A DNA stretch of 64,000 nucleotides from Tabrizicola piscis (GCF_003940805.1 NZ_CP034328.1:496001-560000), one strand, 5' to 3'. Counted from the first letter of the stretch, positions 25,452 through 35,216 are shown. A program made the numbers and translations. The notes: generated by a model from the letters alone, not told the origin.

Positions 25452-25862
25452 ATGACGAAGTTCATCCTTCTGGCCGCTACCGTCGCCGCCCTTGGCGCGC
25501 CTGCCTTCGCGGCCGATCCGGCAGCGGGCGAGCAGGCCTTCAACAAATGCAAGACCTGTCATTCGGTCGTAGCTCCTGACGGAACCGAAATTCAGAAGGG
25601 CGGCCGCACCGGGCCGAACCTTTACGGCATCATCGGACGCGGCGTCGCCGCTGACCCCGACTACCGCTATGGCGAGTCGCTGGCCGCTCTTGGGGCTACC
25701 GGTGCCGTCTGGGACGCGGCCAGTTTCGCGGCCTATGTCGTCGACCCTGCCGCCTATCTGAAATCGGCGCTTGGGGATGACGGTGCCAAGTCAAAGATGT
25801 CGTTCAAGCTGGCCACAGGCGGCGAGGATGTTGCCGCCTATCTTGTGTCCGTATCCCAGTAA
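25452..25862 (+). CDS. cycA: Cytochrome c2-type periplasmic cytochrome c
   Basis: A 136-residue class I cytochrome c. A signal peptide (LLAATVAALGAPAFA) precedes the haem site CKTCH and a distal methionine ligand in KSKMSFKLA, the mitochondrial-like c2 arrangement (GRTGPNLYGIIGR). TGAGGACACC precedes the ATG at 25452, which is preferred over the open frame from 25401. It likely carries electrons from the bc1 complex to the oxidase whose subunit I gene lies 263 bases downstream. The symbol follows the Rhodobacter c2 gene and is by similarity only. Confidence 0.88.
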   Translation: MTKFILLAATVAALGAPAFAADPAAGEQAFNKCKTCHSVVAPDGTEIQKGGRTGPNLYGIIGRGVAADPDYRYGESLAALGATGAVWDAASFAAYVVDPAAYLKSALGDDGAKSKMSFKLATGGEDVAAYLVSVSQ

Positions 25863-25913
25863 CCCCTGCACTGCGGGCACGACCCGCCACTTCGGCTGAC
25901 AAGAAATGTTCAA

Positions 25914-25943
25914 GGGGCGCGATCCGGGCAAGGGTCGCGCCCC
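25914..25943 (+). terminator. Terminator-like hairpin after cytochrome c gene
   Basis: GGGGCGCGA (25914-25922) pairs with TCGCGCCCC (25935-25943), a 9-base GC-rich stem about 50 bases after the stop. Only short T stretches follow. Confidence 0.55.
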
Positions 25944-25966
25944 ATTGCCTTTGTCCTGACGGGTCG

Positions 25967-26027
25967 TTGCGACCTTTCCCGGGAAAGATTTCTGCTCCCT
26001 GCGGCAAAGTCAGACATTGCGACCTTG
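25967..26027. promoter_or_regulatory. Repeated TTGCGACCTT elements upstream of ctaD
   Basis: TTGCGACCTT occurs at 25967-25976 and again at 26018-26027, each followed within a few bases by CCCGG. The copies lie about 150 and 100 bases before the ctaD start. They could be duplicated promoter -35 or activator sites; this is inference from the repeat alone. Confidence 0.3.
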
Positions 26028-26125
26028 TCCCGGCACCGCTAAAGACGGGAACACAAGGGAACCGGGCAGCGCGGACAACGGGCTGTCAACCGGCACACAA
26101 GTGAAGACCAAAGCGGGAGACGCCC

Positions 26126-27805
26126 ATGGCGGACGCAGCCATCCACGGCCATGATCATCAAAGACCAGGGTTTTTCATCCGCTGGTTCATGTCGACGAAC
26201 CACAAGGATATCGGGATTCTCTACCTCTTCGCAGGGGGAATCGTCGGCCTGATCTCGGTCATCTTCACCGTCTACATGCGGATGGAGTTGATGAATCCGG
26301 GCGTGCAGTACATGTGTCAGGAAGGCATGCGCCTCGTCGCAGACGCCGCGGCCACCTGTACGCCGAACGGCCACATCTGGAACGTGACGGTCACTGCCCA
26401 CGGCATCCTGATGATGTTCTTCGTGGTCATTCCCGCGTTGTTCGGCGGCTTTGGCAACTATTTCATGCCGCTGCAGATCGGCGCGCCGGACATGGCGTTC
26501 CCGCGGATGAACAACCTGTCGTTCTGGCTCTTCATCGCCGGGACCTCGCTGGCGGTTGCCTCGCTGTTCGCCCCCGGTGGCGGGGGTGAGCTTGGCACTG
26601 GCGCGGGCGTCGGCTGGGTGCTTTACCCGCCGCTCTCCACCACGGCCGAAGGCGGCTATGCGATGGACCTGGCCATTTTTGCTGTCCACCTGTCGGGTGC
26701 GTCATCGATCCTTGGCGCGATCAACATGATCACGACCTTCCTGAACATGCGCGCGCCGGGCATGACCATGCACAAGGTGCCGCTGTTCGCCTGGTCGATC
26801 TTCGTGACCGCGTGGCTGGTGCTGCTGGCGCTGCCGGTTCTGGCCGGTGCGATCACCATGCTCCTGACCGACCGGAACTTTGGCACCACCTTCTTCTCGC
26901 CCTCGGGCGGCGGTGACCCGGTGCTTTACCAGCACATCCTGTGGTTCTTCGGCCACCCTGAAGTGTACATCATTATCCTGCCAGCCTTCGGCATCATCAG
27001 CCAGGTCATCGCGACCTTCTCGAAAAAGCCGATCTTCGGTTATCTGCCGATGGTCTATGCGATGGTTGCGATCGGCGTGCTCGGCTTCGTCGTCTGGGCG
27101 CACCACATGTACACCTCGGGCCTGTCGCTGACCCAGCAAAGCTACTTCATGCTGGCGACGATGGTCATCGCCGTTCCAACCGGGATCAAGGTGTTCAGCT
27201 GGATCGCGACGATGTGGGGCGGTTCGGTCGAATTCAAGACGCCGATGCTTTGGGCCTTCGGCTTCCTGTTCCTGTTCACCGTCGGCGGCGTGACGGGGAT
27301 CGTCCTGTCGCAGGCACCGGTCGACCGGGCCTATCACGACACCTACTATGTGGTTGCCCACTTCCACTATGTGATGTCGCTGGGCGCAGTGTTCGGGATC
27401 TTCGCTGGGGTCTACTTCTGGATCGGCAAGATGTCTGGTCGTCAGTACCCGGAATGGGCGGGCAAGCTGCACTTCTGGATGATGTTCATCGGGTCGAACC
27501 TGACCTTCTTCCCGCAGCACTTCCTTGGTCGTCAGGGCATGCCGCGCCGCTATATCGACTATCCTGAGGCGTTTGCCTACTGGAACTACATATCGTCGAT
27601 CGGCGCCTTCATCTCCTTCGCGTCCTTCGTGTTCTTCATCGGGATCGTGTTCTACACCCTGCTCGCCGGTCGCCGCGTGACCGAGAACAACTACTGGAAC
27701 GAATACGCCGACACGCTGGAATGGACCCTGCCCTCGCCCCCGCCCGAGCACACGTTCGAGCAGCTGCCCAAGCGTGAGGATTGGGACAAGTCCCACGCCC
27801 ACTAA
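26126..27805 (+). CDS. ctaD: Cytochrome c oxidase subunit I (aa3 type)
   Basis: A 559-residue, 12-helix haem-copper oxidase core subunit that reduces oxygen to water and pumps protons. The low-spin haem ligand lies in [11 protein letters not shown]. CuB and crosslinked Tyr are in [16 protein letters not shown], the second CuB histidines in VWAHHMY, and haem a3/a ligands in [10 protein letters not shown]. The length fits the alphaproteobacterial CtaD. No other cox subunit gene is adjacent; cytochrome c2 upstream is its probable donor. The start follows GCGGGAGACGCCC. Confidence 0.97.
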   Translation: MADAAIHGHDHQRPGFFIRWFMSTNHKDIGILYLFAGGIVGLISVIFTVYMRMELMNPGVQYMCQEGMRLVADAAATCTPNGHIWNVTVTAHGILMMFFVVIPALFGGFGNYFMPLQIGAPDMAFPRMNNLSFWLFIAGTSLAVASLFAPGGGGELGTGAGVGWVLYPPLSTTAEGGYAMDLAIFAVHLSGASSILGAINMITTFLNMRAPGMTMHKVPLFAWSIFVTAWLVLLALPVLAGAITMLLTDRNFGTTFFSPSGGGDPVLYQHILWFFGHPEVYIIILPAFGIISQVIATFSKKPIFGYLPMVYAMVAIGVLGFVVWAHHMYTSGLSLTQQSYFMLATMVIAVPTGIKVFSWIATMWGGSVEFKTPMLWAFGFLFLFTVGGVTGIVLSQAPVDRAYHDTYYVVAHFHYVMSLGAVFGIFAGVYFWIGKMSGRQYPEWAGKLHFWMMFIGSNLTFFPQHFLGRQGMPRRYIDYPEAFAYWNYISSIGAFISFASFVFFIGIVFYTLLAGRRVTENNYWNEYADTLEWTLPSPPPEHTFEQLPKREDWDKSHAH

Positions 27806-27823
27806 GGCGGACGAATGACCCTC

Positions 27824-27847
27824 GGGCCCCGGAGCGATCCGGGGCCC
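27824..27847 (+). terminator. Intrinsic terminator after ctaD
   Basis: A perfect 10-base inverted repeat (GGGCCCCGGA/TCCGGGGCCC) with a 4-base loop, followed by GGTTCATTTT, 18 bases after the ctaD stop. Confidence 0.75.
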
Positions 27848-27875
27848 GGTTCATTTTGCGACCTGCGAGGGAACG

Positions 27876-28823
27876 ATGCGCCTGCTTCTGGTTATCGCGC
27901 TGATCTTGGCCCTGGCGGTCGGCAGCTACCTTGGCGTCACCGGTTACTTTCTGGCCAAGGCCGCACATGACCTGCTGCGCGTCGGCAACATCTCATCAGT
28001 GCTCGCCACCGCGACGCCACCGACCGACCCGCTGGCGCTGGGTTATCGCGGCAATCCGATGGTCGCCCTTGGCCTGCCGTTCCAGATCCTCCCGGTCGAC
28101 ACCGCCCTTGGCCCGGCAGAGGCTTGGCTGGTTCCCGCCGCAGGGTCAGAGGTCGGTCGCGCCGTCTACGTCCACGGCATCGCCGGCGCGCGTGAAGATG
28201 GCTATCGCCATCTCTCGCTGCTTCACGAGGCCGGCTGGACGGTCCTGCTGATCAGCTATCGCAACGATCCTGATTCCCCGGCCGATCCGGGTGGCCTCTA
28301 TGGTTTTGGCTTGCTCGAATGGCCCGACCTTGAAGCCGCGATCCTGTCAGTCACCGGCGTCGATGGCCCGCGCGTGCTGGTGGTGGCAGAATCGATGGGG
28401 GGCGCCATCCTGGGCCAGTTTCTGCAACGCAGCCCGCATGCGGGCTTGGTCAAGGCAATCGCGCTCGACAGCCCAGCCATCAGTTTTTCCGCGGTCCTTA
28501 CCCATCTGGCCGACCAGAGCGGTAAACCCCTGTCCGGCGCCATAGCTTCGATTGCGGCGACGTTCGCGCCCCGGCTGACCAATCTGGCGCTGGCCGAGGC
28601 TGAAACCGCCGATCTTTACACAGCCTTTGCAGGACCGATCTTCATCGCCCACGGCGCGGGAGACCGGATCGTTCCGCTTGCAACCTCGCAGGCAATGGTT
28701 GTCGACCGGAATGGTGCGACAACGCCGCTCTGGACTGGCGCCGATCATCTGGGGTCGTATGCCGAAGATCCCGACGCCTATGCCGCCGCCTTCTCTGCCT
28801 TCCTTGATACCCTGCCCGACTAG
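27876..28823 (+). CDS. Alpha/beta hydrolase, membrane-anchored
   Basis: A 315-residue protein with one N-terminal membrane segment (LLLVIALILALAVGSYLGV), then an alpha/beta-hydrolase fold. The nucleophile elbow is VVAESMGGA, the acid lies near AHGAGDRIVP and the catalytic histidine is in GADHLGSY. GAGGGAACG precedes the ATG. Substrate unknown; the family covers esterases and lipases acting at the periplasmic face. It sits between ctaD and the DUF2244 gene. Confidence 0.85.
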   Translation: MRLLLVIALILALAVGSYLGVTGYFLAKAAHDLLRVGNISSVLATATPPTDPLALGYRGNPMVALGLPFQILPVDTALGPAEAWLVPAAGSEVGRAVYVHGIAGAREDGYRHLSLLHEAGWTVLLISYRNDPDSPADPGGLYGFGLLEWPDLEAAILSVTGVDGPRVLVVAESMGGAILGQFLQRSPHAGLVKAIALDSPAISFSAVLTHLADQSGKPLSGAIASIAATFAPRLTNLALAEAETADLYTAFAGPIFIAHGAGDRIVPLATSQAMVVDRNGATTPLWTGADHLGSYAEDPDAYAAAFSAFLDTLPD

Positions 28824-28859
28824 CCCATCTCTTCATCCGGACAGAACCCCGCACGCACC

Positions 28860-29345
28860 ATGCCCTATGAATGGCTTCCCTCTGACAGCGGCACGGACCG
28901 TTTGCACCTCTGGCCCCACCGGTCGCTGACCCAGCGCGGCTTCGTCTGGTTTGTCGGGGCGACTGCCGCATTGATCGCCGTCCCGCTCGTCGGGGTGCTC
29001 GGGTCACCCGTGGTCTGGGCGCTGCTCCCGTTCCTTGTCGCCACGATCTGGGCAATCTGGTTTGCCCTACGCAAGAACGGGCGCGACCGCGACATTGTCG
29101 AGGATCTGACCCTGTCATCTGCCCGGATCACCCTGTCGCGCCACGGGCCAAGGGGCAGGCGGCAGGACTGGGAGGCAAACCCCTACTGGCTGCGCCTGAC
29201 CCTGCACCCTACCGGTGGCCCGGTGGCAAACTACCTGACCCTGAAGGCCGAAGCGCGTGAGGTGGAATTGGGCGCTTTCCTGTCGGAAGACGAACGCATC
29301 GCCTTGCACTACGAACTTGCGCAGGCCCTGCGGCGATTGCGGTGA
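28860..29345 (+). CDS. DUF2244 membrane protein
   Basis: A 161-residue protein with two adjacent membrane segments (FVWFVGATAALIAVPLVG and VVWALLPFLVATIWAIWFAL), then a soluble C-terminal domain with NPYWLRLTL and LGAFLSEDERIAL. These features match DUF2244, which is found near respiratory oxidase genes in alphaproteobacteria. Function unknown; proximity to ctaD suggests a role in oxidase assembly, which is inference. Confidence 0.82.
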   Translation: MPYEWLPSDSGTDRLHLWPHRSLTQRGFVWFVGATAALIAVPLVGVLGSPVVWALLPFLVATIWAIWFALRKNGRDRDIVEDLTLSSARITLSRHGPRGRRQDWEANPYWLRLTLHPTGGPVANYLTLKAEAREVELGAFLSEDERIALHYELAQALRRLR

Positions 29346-29367
29346 CCGCAGGCCGTATCATCACCCA

Positions 29368-30132
29368 ATGGAGCGGACCGTGCACCCGGCCAGTTTGCAG
29401 CAAACTCTGATCGGCACGCTTGACAGGATCCGGCACTGTGCCACGGACGAAGAGCGCTGGCTTTGTGGGGCCAGCCTGCTGCAGGACTGCGGCAGTGACT
29501 GGGTCACCGCTGGAACCGCGCCACGCGGTCGCCCGGCGGATGTTGCCGTGCGATCCACGACCCCGGACAGTCTCATGCGGGACTATGTGCGGGAACAGAT
29601 CCATCTGGACGATCCCTGGATGCAGCTTTGCGCTCAAGGCTGTGATCTGGATCACCTGGATGTGGGCGCCCATGCCGGGTTGCGCCACCCCACGACCAAG
29701 GCGCGGGTGTCGCGCCTCTTTGCCGACCACGGCGTGCGGCGGGCCGTGCTTGTGTTCTCCTACGCTGGGACCCGGCCTGGCGGCTTGGTCCTCTATGACC
29801 GCAACGCCAGGCAGGCCGACTGGCTGCATGCACCGGACGGGCTTGAGAAAGCCCGGTTGATTGTCGCCATCCTGTCCGCCTTCTACCGCCCTGAACAGGA
29901 CAGATCCGGATCAGATCAGCTTTACGCAATGGGTTCAGCGCTCAGCGCCCGCGAACGCGAAGTACTGCAATGGCTTTTCCACGGCCACCGGACTGCCCGG
30001 ATCGCCGAGCAGATGGGAATCGAATGCGTCACGGTGTCAAAGCACCTGATGTCGATCCGCCGCAAACTGGGTGCCAAAACCCGCGAGCAGGCCCTGGCGA
30101 TCGCCGTCCGGGACGGGCTGATCGCGGTCTGA
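29368..30132 (+). CDS. LuxR family regulator with autoinducer-binding domain
   Basis: A 254-residue transcription factor. Residues 1-170 form an autoinducer-binding-like domain (DDPWMQLCAQGCDLDHLDV; GGLVLYDRNARQADWL). The C-terminal 65 residues form the LuxR helix-turn-helix (LSAREREVLQWLFHGHRTA; VTVSKHLMSIRRKLGAKTRE). No luxI synthase gene is nearby, so it is a solo. The ATG at 29368 is preferred over the longer frame from 29257, which lies inside the DUF2244 gene. Confidence 0.87.
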   Translation: MERTVHPASLQQTLIGTLDRIRHCATDEERWLCGASLLQDCGSDWVTAGTAPRGRPADVAVRSTTPDSLMRDYVREQIHLDDPWMQLCAQGCDLDHLDVGAHAGLRHPTTKARVSRLFADHGVRRAVLVFSYAGTRPGGLVLYDRNARQADWLHAPDGLEKARLIVAILSAFYRPEQDRSGSDQLYAMGSALSAREREVLQWLFHGHRTARIAEQMGIECVTVSKHLMSIRRKLGAKTREQALAIAVRDGLIAV

Positions 30133-30259
30133 CTATCCATCTTGATACCTTGTTGCCGCATCCATGCGTCCCCTAGCCTTTGGGTCGTGAAGGCCGCCCA
30201 GTGCCTTCAACCGCAAGCACGACCAAGGGTCGCCAGCCGACCGCGTCAGGAGAAGATGC

Positions 30260-30613
30260 ATGAAATCACAGTGGAAACTGGCAGCCCTTGTCGGGTTTGC
30301 CCTGTCAGCGATGCCGATTGCGGCCCTTGCCGACACCGAGATCGACTATCGCGAACGGGTGACCCTGAAAGTCGGCCAGTCGGTCGTGGTCTACGGCTTT
30401 CGCGGCGACTGCGGCAAGCTGCCGACGTCCGACCAGATCGACCTGCCCGTCCTCAAGACCGGCAAACTCAGCGTCGGCAAGCCCGGAAAACGCGTCTCCA
30501 AGCGCTGCAACGGGATGACTCCGGCCGTCCAGATCATCTTCACGGCCGAAACCGAGGGCCGTGAGAAATTCGAATTGCAGGGCGACGACATCTCAGTTCG
30601 GGTCCGGAACTGA
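30260..30613 (+). CDS. Small secreted protein of unknown function
   Basis: A 117-residue protein with a signal peptide (LAALVGFALSAMPIAALA) and a compact beta-rich mature part. It includes VTLKVGQSVVVYGFRGDCG, a second cysteine in RVSKRCNGM, and a terminal FELQGDDISVRVRN. Two cysteines could form a disulfide in the periplasm. GGAGAAG lies seven bases before the ATG. No family recognised. Confidence 0.75.
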   Translation: MKSQWKLAALVGFALSAMPIAALADTEIDYRERVTLKVGQSVVVYGFRGDCGKLPTSDQIDLPVLKTGKLSVGKPGKRVSKRCNGMTPAVQIIFTAETEGREKFELQGDDISVRVRN

Positions 30614-30669
30614 TCAGACCAACCCGGTGTTGCAGCGGGTCAGTCGGGGGGCGCGTAACCAGTTTTCGC

Positions 30670-31128
30670 TTAGCCTAACCGCCCCTTGACCAGCGCTCCC
30701 ACCGCCCCGAAATCCATCTGGCCGGTGTAGCGGCCCTTCAGCGCGGCCATCACCTTGCCGCAGTCGCGGATGCTGGCCGCACCAGTTTCCGTGACGGCTT
30801 CGGCAATCGCGGCCTCAATCTCAGCCGTCGACATCTGCCGCGGCAGGAATTCCTGGATCACGCCGATTTCGGCCAGTTCCTTCTCTGCCAGTTCCAGACG
30901 CCCGCCCTCTTCATAGGCGCGGGCCGATTCCTGGCGTTGCTTGACCATCTTGCCCATGATCTGCAGGATTTCGGGTTCCCCGACCTCTCTGGCATCAACT
31001 TCGCCGCGCAGGGCGATCTCACGATCCTTGATGGCGGCGTTGATCAGGCGCAGGGTGGACAGGCGGTCCACCTCCTTGGCCTTCATCGCGTCCTTGAGGG
31101 CCGTCTGAAGGCGGTCACGTAGCAGCAT
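30670..31128 (-). CDS. GatB/YqeY domain-containing protein
   Basis: A 152-residue helical protein (LSTLRLINAAIKDREIA; MVKQRQESARAYEEGGR; IQEFLPRQMS) that spans the YqeY family, related to the tRNA-binding tail of GatB. It may take part in tRNA-dependent amidation quality control, but its exact role is unknown. Divergent from carA across 182 bases, a conserved neighbourhood in alphaproteobacteria. Confidence 0.92.
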   Translation of the reverse strand: MLLRDRLQTALKDAMKAKEVDRLSTLRLINAAIKDREIALRGEVDAREVGEPEILQIMGKMVKQRQESARAYEEGGRLELAEKELAEIGVIQEFLPRQMSTAEIEAAIAEAVTETGAASIRDCGKVMAALKGRYTGQMDFGAVGALVKGRLG

Positions 31129-31310
31129 CGGTCATCCATCCCCATGGTTTTCCCGCAAGATCGCACCATACCCTGATCCCGGTTCATCCGCAACCAGGGG
31201 CACTATTTGCAACCCATTGTTTTTGCGTAAGAAACCTTTTGTCGCGCAGCCTTGACCCCGCGCCCCCCTGCCCTTAGGTTCGCGCCAATTTACCCGGATG
31301 GAGTCGCCCC

Positions 31311-32465
31311 ATGCCTGCACTGCAGAAGCCTACCGCCTGCCTTGCACTTGCCGACGGCACCCTGTTCTACGGCCACGGCTTCGGGGCCACGGGCGAAACG
31401 GTCGCCGAACTGGTGTTCAACACCGCGATGACCGGGTACCAGGAAATCATGACCGACCCGTCCTATGCGGGTCAGGTGGTGACCTTCACCTTCCCCCATA
31501 TCGGCAACACCGGTGTCACGGCCGAAGATGATGAGACCGCCACCCCATCGGCCGCCGGCATGGTGGTGAAATGGGATCCGACCGAACCGTCCAACTGGCG
31601 CGCGACCGGCGATCTGACTGCCTGGCTTTCCAAGGTCGGGCGGATCGGCGTTGGCGGGATCGACACCCGTCGGCTGACGCGGGCCATCCGCCAGCAGGGT
31701 GCCCCGCATGTGGCGCTGGCCCATGATCCTGAGGGTCGCTTCGACATCGAACGTCTGGTGGCCAAAGCGCGGGCCTGGAAAGGTCTGGTTGGACTTGACC
31801 TTGCCAAGGATGTGACCTGCGCCCAATCCTACCGCTGGGATGAAAAACGCTGGGCCTGGCCCGAAGGCTATACCCGCCGCGACGGCCCGGGACTCCGGGT
31901 TGTTGCCGTAGATTACGGCGCGAAACGCAACATTCTGCGCTGCCTTGCCAGCGTCGGATGTGAAGTGACCGTCCTTCCCGCCTCGGCCACGACCGAAGAT
32001 GTGCTGGCGCTGAATCCCGAAGGCGTGTTTCTGTCAAATGGCCCGGGCGATCCGGCCGCGACCGGCGATTATGCCGTGCCGATGATTCAGGGCGTGCTGG
32101 CCCAGAACCTGCCGCTGTTCGGGATCTGCCTTGGCCACCAGATGCTGGCGCTGGCCCTTGGGGCCAAGACCCGCAAGATGAACCACGGCCACCACGGCGC
32201 AAACCACCCGGTCAAAGATCTGACCACCGGCAAGGTGGAAATCACCTCGATGAACCATGGCTTCACCGTGGACGCCGATACCCTGCCCAAGGGCGTGTCC
32301 GAAACCCATGTCAGCCTGTTCGACGGCACCAACTGTGGCATCGCGGTGGATGGCAAGCCGGTATTCTCGGTCCAATACCACCCCGAAGCAAGCCCCGGAC
32401 CGCAGGACAGCTTTTATCTGTTCGAACGGTTCGCCGCCGCGATGCAGGCCCGTCGAAGCGCCTGA
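31311..32465 (+). CDS. carA: Carbamoyl phosphate synthase small subunit
   Basis: A 384-residue glutamine amidotransferase subunit feeding ammonia to CarB for arginine and pyrimidine synthesis. An N-terminal CPSase small-chain domain (LADGTLFYGHGFGATGE) is followed by a class I amidotransferase domain with the nucleophile in FGICLGHQM and catalytic His/Glu in VQYHPEASPGP. The carB gene is not adjacent. An intact canonical protein. Confidence 0.97.
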   Translation: MPALQKPTACLALADGTLFYGHGFGATGETVAELVFNTAMTGYQEIMTDPSYAGQVVTFTFPHIGNTGVTAEDDETATPSAAGMVVKWDPTEPSNWRATGDLTAWLSKVGRIGVGGIDTRRLTRAIRQQGAPHVALAHDPEGRFDIERLVAKARAWKGLVGLDLAKDVTCAQSYRWDEKRWAWPEGYTRRDGPGLRVVAVDYGAKRNILRCLASVGCEVTVLPASATTEDVLALNPEGVFLSNGPGDPAATGDYAVPMIQGVLAQNLPLFGICLGHQMLALALGAKTRKMNHGHHGANHPVKDLTTGKVEITSMNHGFTVDADTLPKGVSETHVSLFDGTNCGIAVDGKPVFSVQYHPEASPGPQDSFYLFERFAAAMQARRSA

Positions 32466-32545
32466 TAATGCTGGAAAAGGTGGGATTAACGTCCCATTAA
32501 CCTGCCGCGCGCATGCTCGGGCCATCGCAAAGGCCAGGGTATCAC

Positions 32546-34417
32546 ATGCCAACGGCAGATCGCCGGATCACCGCCAATCTACCGTCGCAGGTCCGTGCAC
32601 CGCGCAAGGCTGTGGGGGCGCTGTTGCTGCGGTCGGGGGTGGTGTCCGCCGAAGACATGGTCAGTGCCCTGTCCCACCAAGGCCGCGAAGCCGGGCGCCT
32701 GCCCGACGTGCTGCGCGCCCGCGGCCACCTCCGCGAACGCGACCTGCTGGAGGTTGAGGCGCTGAACTGGGGTATCAAGGTGCTTGACCTGGCCACCGCC
32801 CTGCCCGACCCGCGCCTGATCGACATGCTCGGCGCCACCGATTGCCTGCGTCATGGTCTGGTACCTTGGCGCCGGGTCGGGGGGATGACGGTGGTTGCCC
32901 TCTCTCGCCCGGAAGAGTTTTGCCGCCTGCGCCCCATGCTGGAGGACCGGCTCGGCCCCATCGGCATCGGCATCGCGCCGCTGCGCGATATCACGGCGGC
33001 CGTGCATGCATGGCGTGGTCCCCGGTTGGCGCAGGCTGCGGAAAACCGGGTGCCCGCCGCTGAAAGCTGCCGCGACTGGCCAAAACTGCACCGCGCGCCG
33101 CGCGCCATGGTCGGGATCGCCGCCATCCTTGGCTTGGCCTTGCTCGCGCCTGTGAGCCTTGGCATTGGCCTTCTGACATTTTCGCTCGTGTCGCTCTGTC
33201 TGATTGTTGCGTTGAAGCTGGCGGCGACCGTTGCGGCCCTGCGTGCCCCGCCGTCTGCTCCGGAACCTGCCATGCCGGATGTGCTGCCGGTCGTGTCGAT
33301 CATCGTTGCCCTCTACCGCGAAGGGGACATCGCGCCACGCCTTGTCCGACGGCTTGCCCGGCTGGATTATCCCGACGACCTCTTGGACGTCATCCTTGCC
33401 GTCGAATCTGACGATCAGGTCACGCTGGAGGCCCTTGCAGCCGCCGAACTTCCACCCTGGATGCGCGTGATCGTCGTCCCCGAAGGCGAGGTGAAGACCA
33501 AGCCTCGCGCGCTGAACCACGCGCTGACCTTTGCACGCGGTTCGATCATCGGGGTCTATGACGCCGAAGACGCGCCTGACCCCGACCAGTTGCGCCAAGT
33601 CGTTGCCCGCTTTCACCACGCCCCAGCCGAAGTGGCCTGCCTCCAAGGCATGCTGGACTACTTCAACCCCCGCACAAACTGGCTAAGCCGCTGCTTTACC
33701 ATCGAATACGCGGGCTGGTTTCGGCTGATCCTTCCCGGCATCGCCCGGCTGGGTCTGGTTGTCCCCTTGGGGGGAACGACGCTGTTCTTCCGCCGCGCTG
33801 TGCTGGAAACCCTGGGGGGCTGGGACGCCCACAACGTGACCGAAGATGCCGATCTTGGGATCCGCCTTGCACGGCACGGCTACCGAACCGAAATCATCGC
33901 CACCGTGACTGAGGAAGAGGCGAATTGTCGGGCGCTCCCCTGGATCAAGCAACGATCACGCTGGATCAAGGGCTACATGATGACTTGGGCCGTTCACATG
34001 CGCTCACCCCGCCTGCTCTGGCGCCAGCTTGGTCCCCGGGCGTTCCTTGGGTTCCAGGTGATGTTCCTTGGCACCATCGCCCAGTTCCTGATGGCGCCTC
34101 TGCTGCTGTCATTTCTGGTCGTGCCCTTTGGCCTGCCGCATCCACTGCTGCATGCGCTGCCGGACGCGGTCTTCTGGGGCATGACGGCAGTCTATGTCCT
34201 GTCGGAACTGGCCAACCTGACCATCGGCATGATCGGCACCAGCCGCACGCGCCACGGCCTCAGCCTGTGGTGGGTTCCGACGATGCTGCTTTATTTTCCA
34301 ATGGCGTCCCTTGCGGCATACCGGGCCCTGTCCGAACTGGTGACACGGCCGTTCTATTGGGACAAGACCACCCACGGCCTGTTTGACCATGTGACCGACC
34401 ACAACGCCCTACGATGA
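32546..34417 (+). CDS. Membrane glycosyltransferase family 2 with T2SSE-N-like domain
   Basis: A 623-residue protein. Residues 15-170 resemble the MshEN/type II secretion ATPase N-terminal domain (GALLLRSGVVSAEDMVSAL; RDLLEVEALNWGI). Two membrane segments follow (about 180-230), then a processive GT2 domain: VVSIIVALYREGD, IGVYDAEDAPDPDQ (DxD-like), VTEDADLGIRL and the QxxRW-type KQRSRWIKGYM. More membrane helices lie in the last 150 residues. This layout matches beta-glycan or exopolysaccharide synthases of the cellulose synthase group; the product is unknown. The ATG at 32546 is chosen over 32513 because it begins the conserved region. Confidence 0.87.
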   Translation: MPTADRRITANLPSQVRAPRKAVGALLLRSGVVSAEDMVSALSHQGREAGRLPDVLRARGHLRERDLLEVEALNWGIKVLDLATALPDPRLIDMLGATDCLRHGLVPWRRVGGMTVVALSRPEEFCRLRPMLEDRLGPIGIGIAPLRDITAAVHAWRGPRLAQAAENRVPAAESCRDWPKLHRAPRAMVGIAAILGLALLAPVSLGIGLLTFSLVSLCLIVALKLAATVAALRAPPSAPEPAMPDVLPVVSIIVALYREGDIAPRLVRRLARLDYPDDLLDVILAVESDDQVTLEALAAAELPPWMRVIVVPEGEVKTKPRALNHALTFARGSIIGVYDAEDAPDPDQLRQVVARFHHAPAEVACLQGMLDYFNPRTNWLSRCFTIEYAGWFRLILPGIARLGLVVPLGGTTLFFRRAVLETLGGWDAHNVTEDADLGIRLARHGYRTEIIATVTEEEANCRALPWIKQRSRWIKGYMMTWAVHMRSPRLLWRQLGPRAFLGFQVMFLGTIAQFLMAPLLLSFLVVPFGLPHPLLHALPDAVFWGMTAVYVLSELANLTIGMIGTSRTRHGLSLWWVPTMLLYFPMASLAAYRALSELVTRPFYWDKTTHGLFDHVTDHNALR

Positions 34418-34484
34418 CCGCTCCGTCAAACGCCCCACCGTCCACCGCTATAGGCCAAGCCGATGCAGGCGCGTCAGGTGGGTT

Positions 34485-35165
34485 CTACCGCAACCGCAAT
34501 TCGCCCGCATCCACCCGCAGCCGCGTCTCGAAGGCCCGGCTGATATGGGTTTTCAAGGCATGGTCGGCCGCATCCCCGTCGCCGCTTTCGATGGCTGACA
34601 CGATCCGGTCATGTTCATCCAGCGCCACTTCGTCGCGCCCCTCGGCCGCGAAGGAGGTGTTGGCCATCAGCGCCATCGACCGATGCACAAGATCAAGCTG
34701 CTGGACCAGATACCGGTTATGGCTGGCCAGATGAATCTGCTTGTGAAAGCGCTTGTTCGCGCGGCTCAGCGCCCGTGGGTCGCCACCGACAAGCGCCCGA
34801 TCCTCGGCCACCATGCTGCGCAACACCCGCACTTCCTCGGGCGTGGCATGACGTGCGGCCAAGCGCGCTGCCAGCCCCTCCAGTTCCGACCGGACGGCGT
34901 ACAGTTCCGCCAGTTGGTTGTGGTCCAGGCTGGCGACGATCAGGCTGCGCCCGTCGCGCGTCAGCATCGACTGGGTTTCCAGCCGCTGCAGCGCCTCGCG
35001 CACCGGCGTGCGGCTCACGCCCAGCCGTTCGGCCAGCTCGCTTTCCACCAACCGATCGCCGGGTTTGTAAAGCCCGGCATCAATCGCCTCCAGGATCAGG
35101 GTATATGCGTCCTTCTGCACCGTCTGGCCTTCCTCGTTTCCGCGCCGGACACTAGCGCGCGCCAT
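34485..35165 (-). CDS. GntR family regulator, FadR/FCD subfamily
   Basis: A 226-residue repressor. The N-terminal winged helix has KPGDRLVESELAERLGVSRT and PVREALQRLE. The C-terminal all-helical FCD domain has metal/ligand-binding residues in ANKRFHKQIHLASHN and DEHDRIVSAIE. Such proteins usually sense small organic acids. No catabolic operon adjoins it, so the target is unclear. Divergent from the HAD nucleotidase gene with only 51 bases between starts. Confidence 0.88.
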   Translation of the reverse strand: MARASVRRGNEEGQTVQKDAYTLILEAIDAGLYKPGDRLVESELAERLGVSRTPVREALQRLETQSMLTRDGRSLIVASLDHNQLAELYAVRSELEGLAARLAARHATPEEVRVLRSMVAEDRALVGGDPRALSRANKRFHKQIHLASHNRYLVQQLDLVHRSMALMANTSFAAEGRDEVALDEHDRIVSAIESGDGDAADHALKTHISRAFETRLRVDAGELRLR

Positions 35166-35216
35166 GGCCCGCGATCAACCCTTCCCAAGAACCGGATATG
35201 CCGATAGACGCATGGC

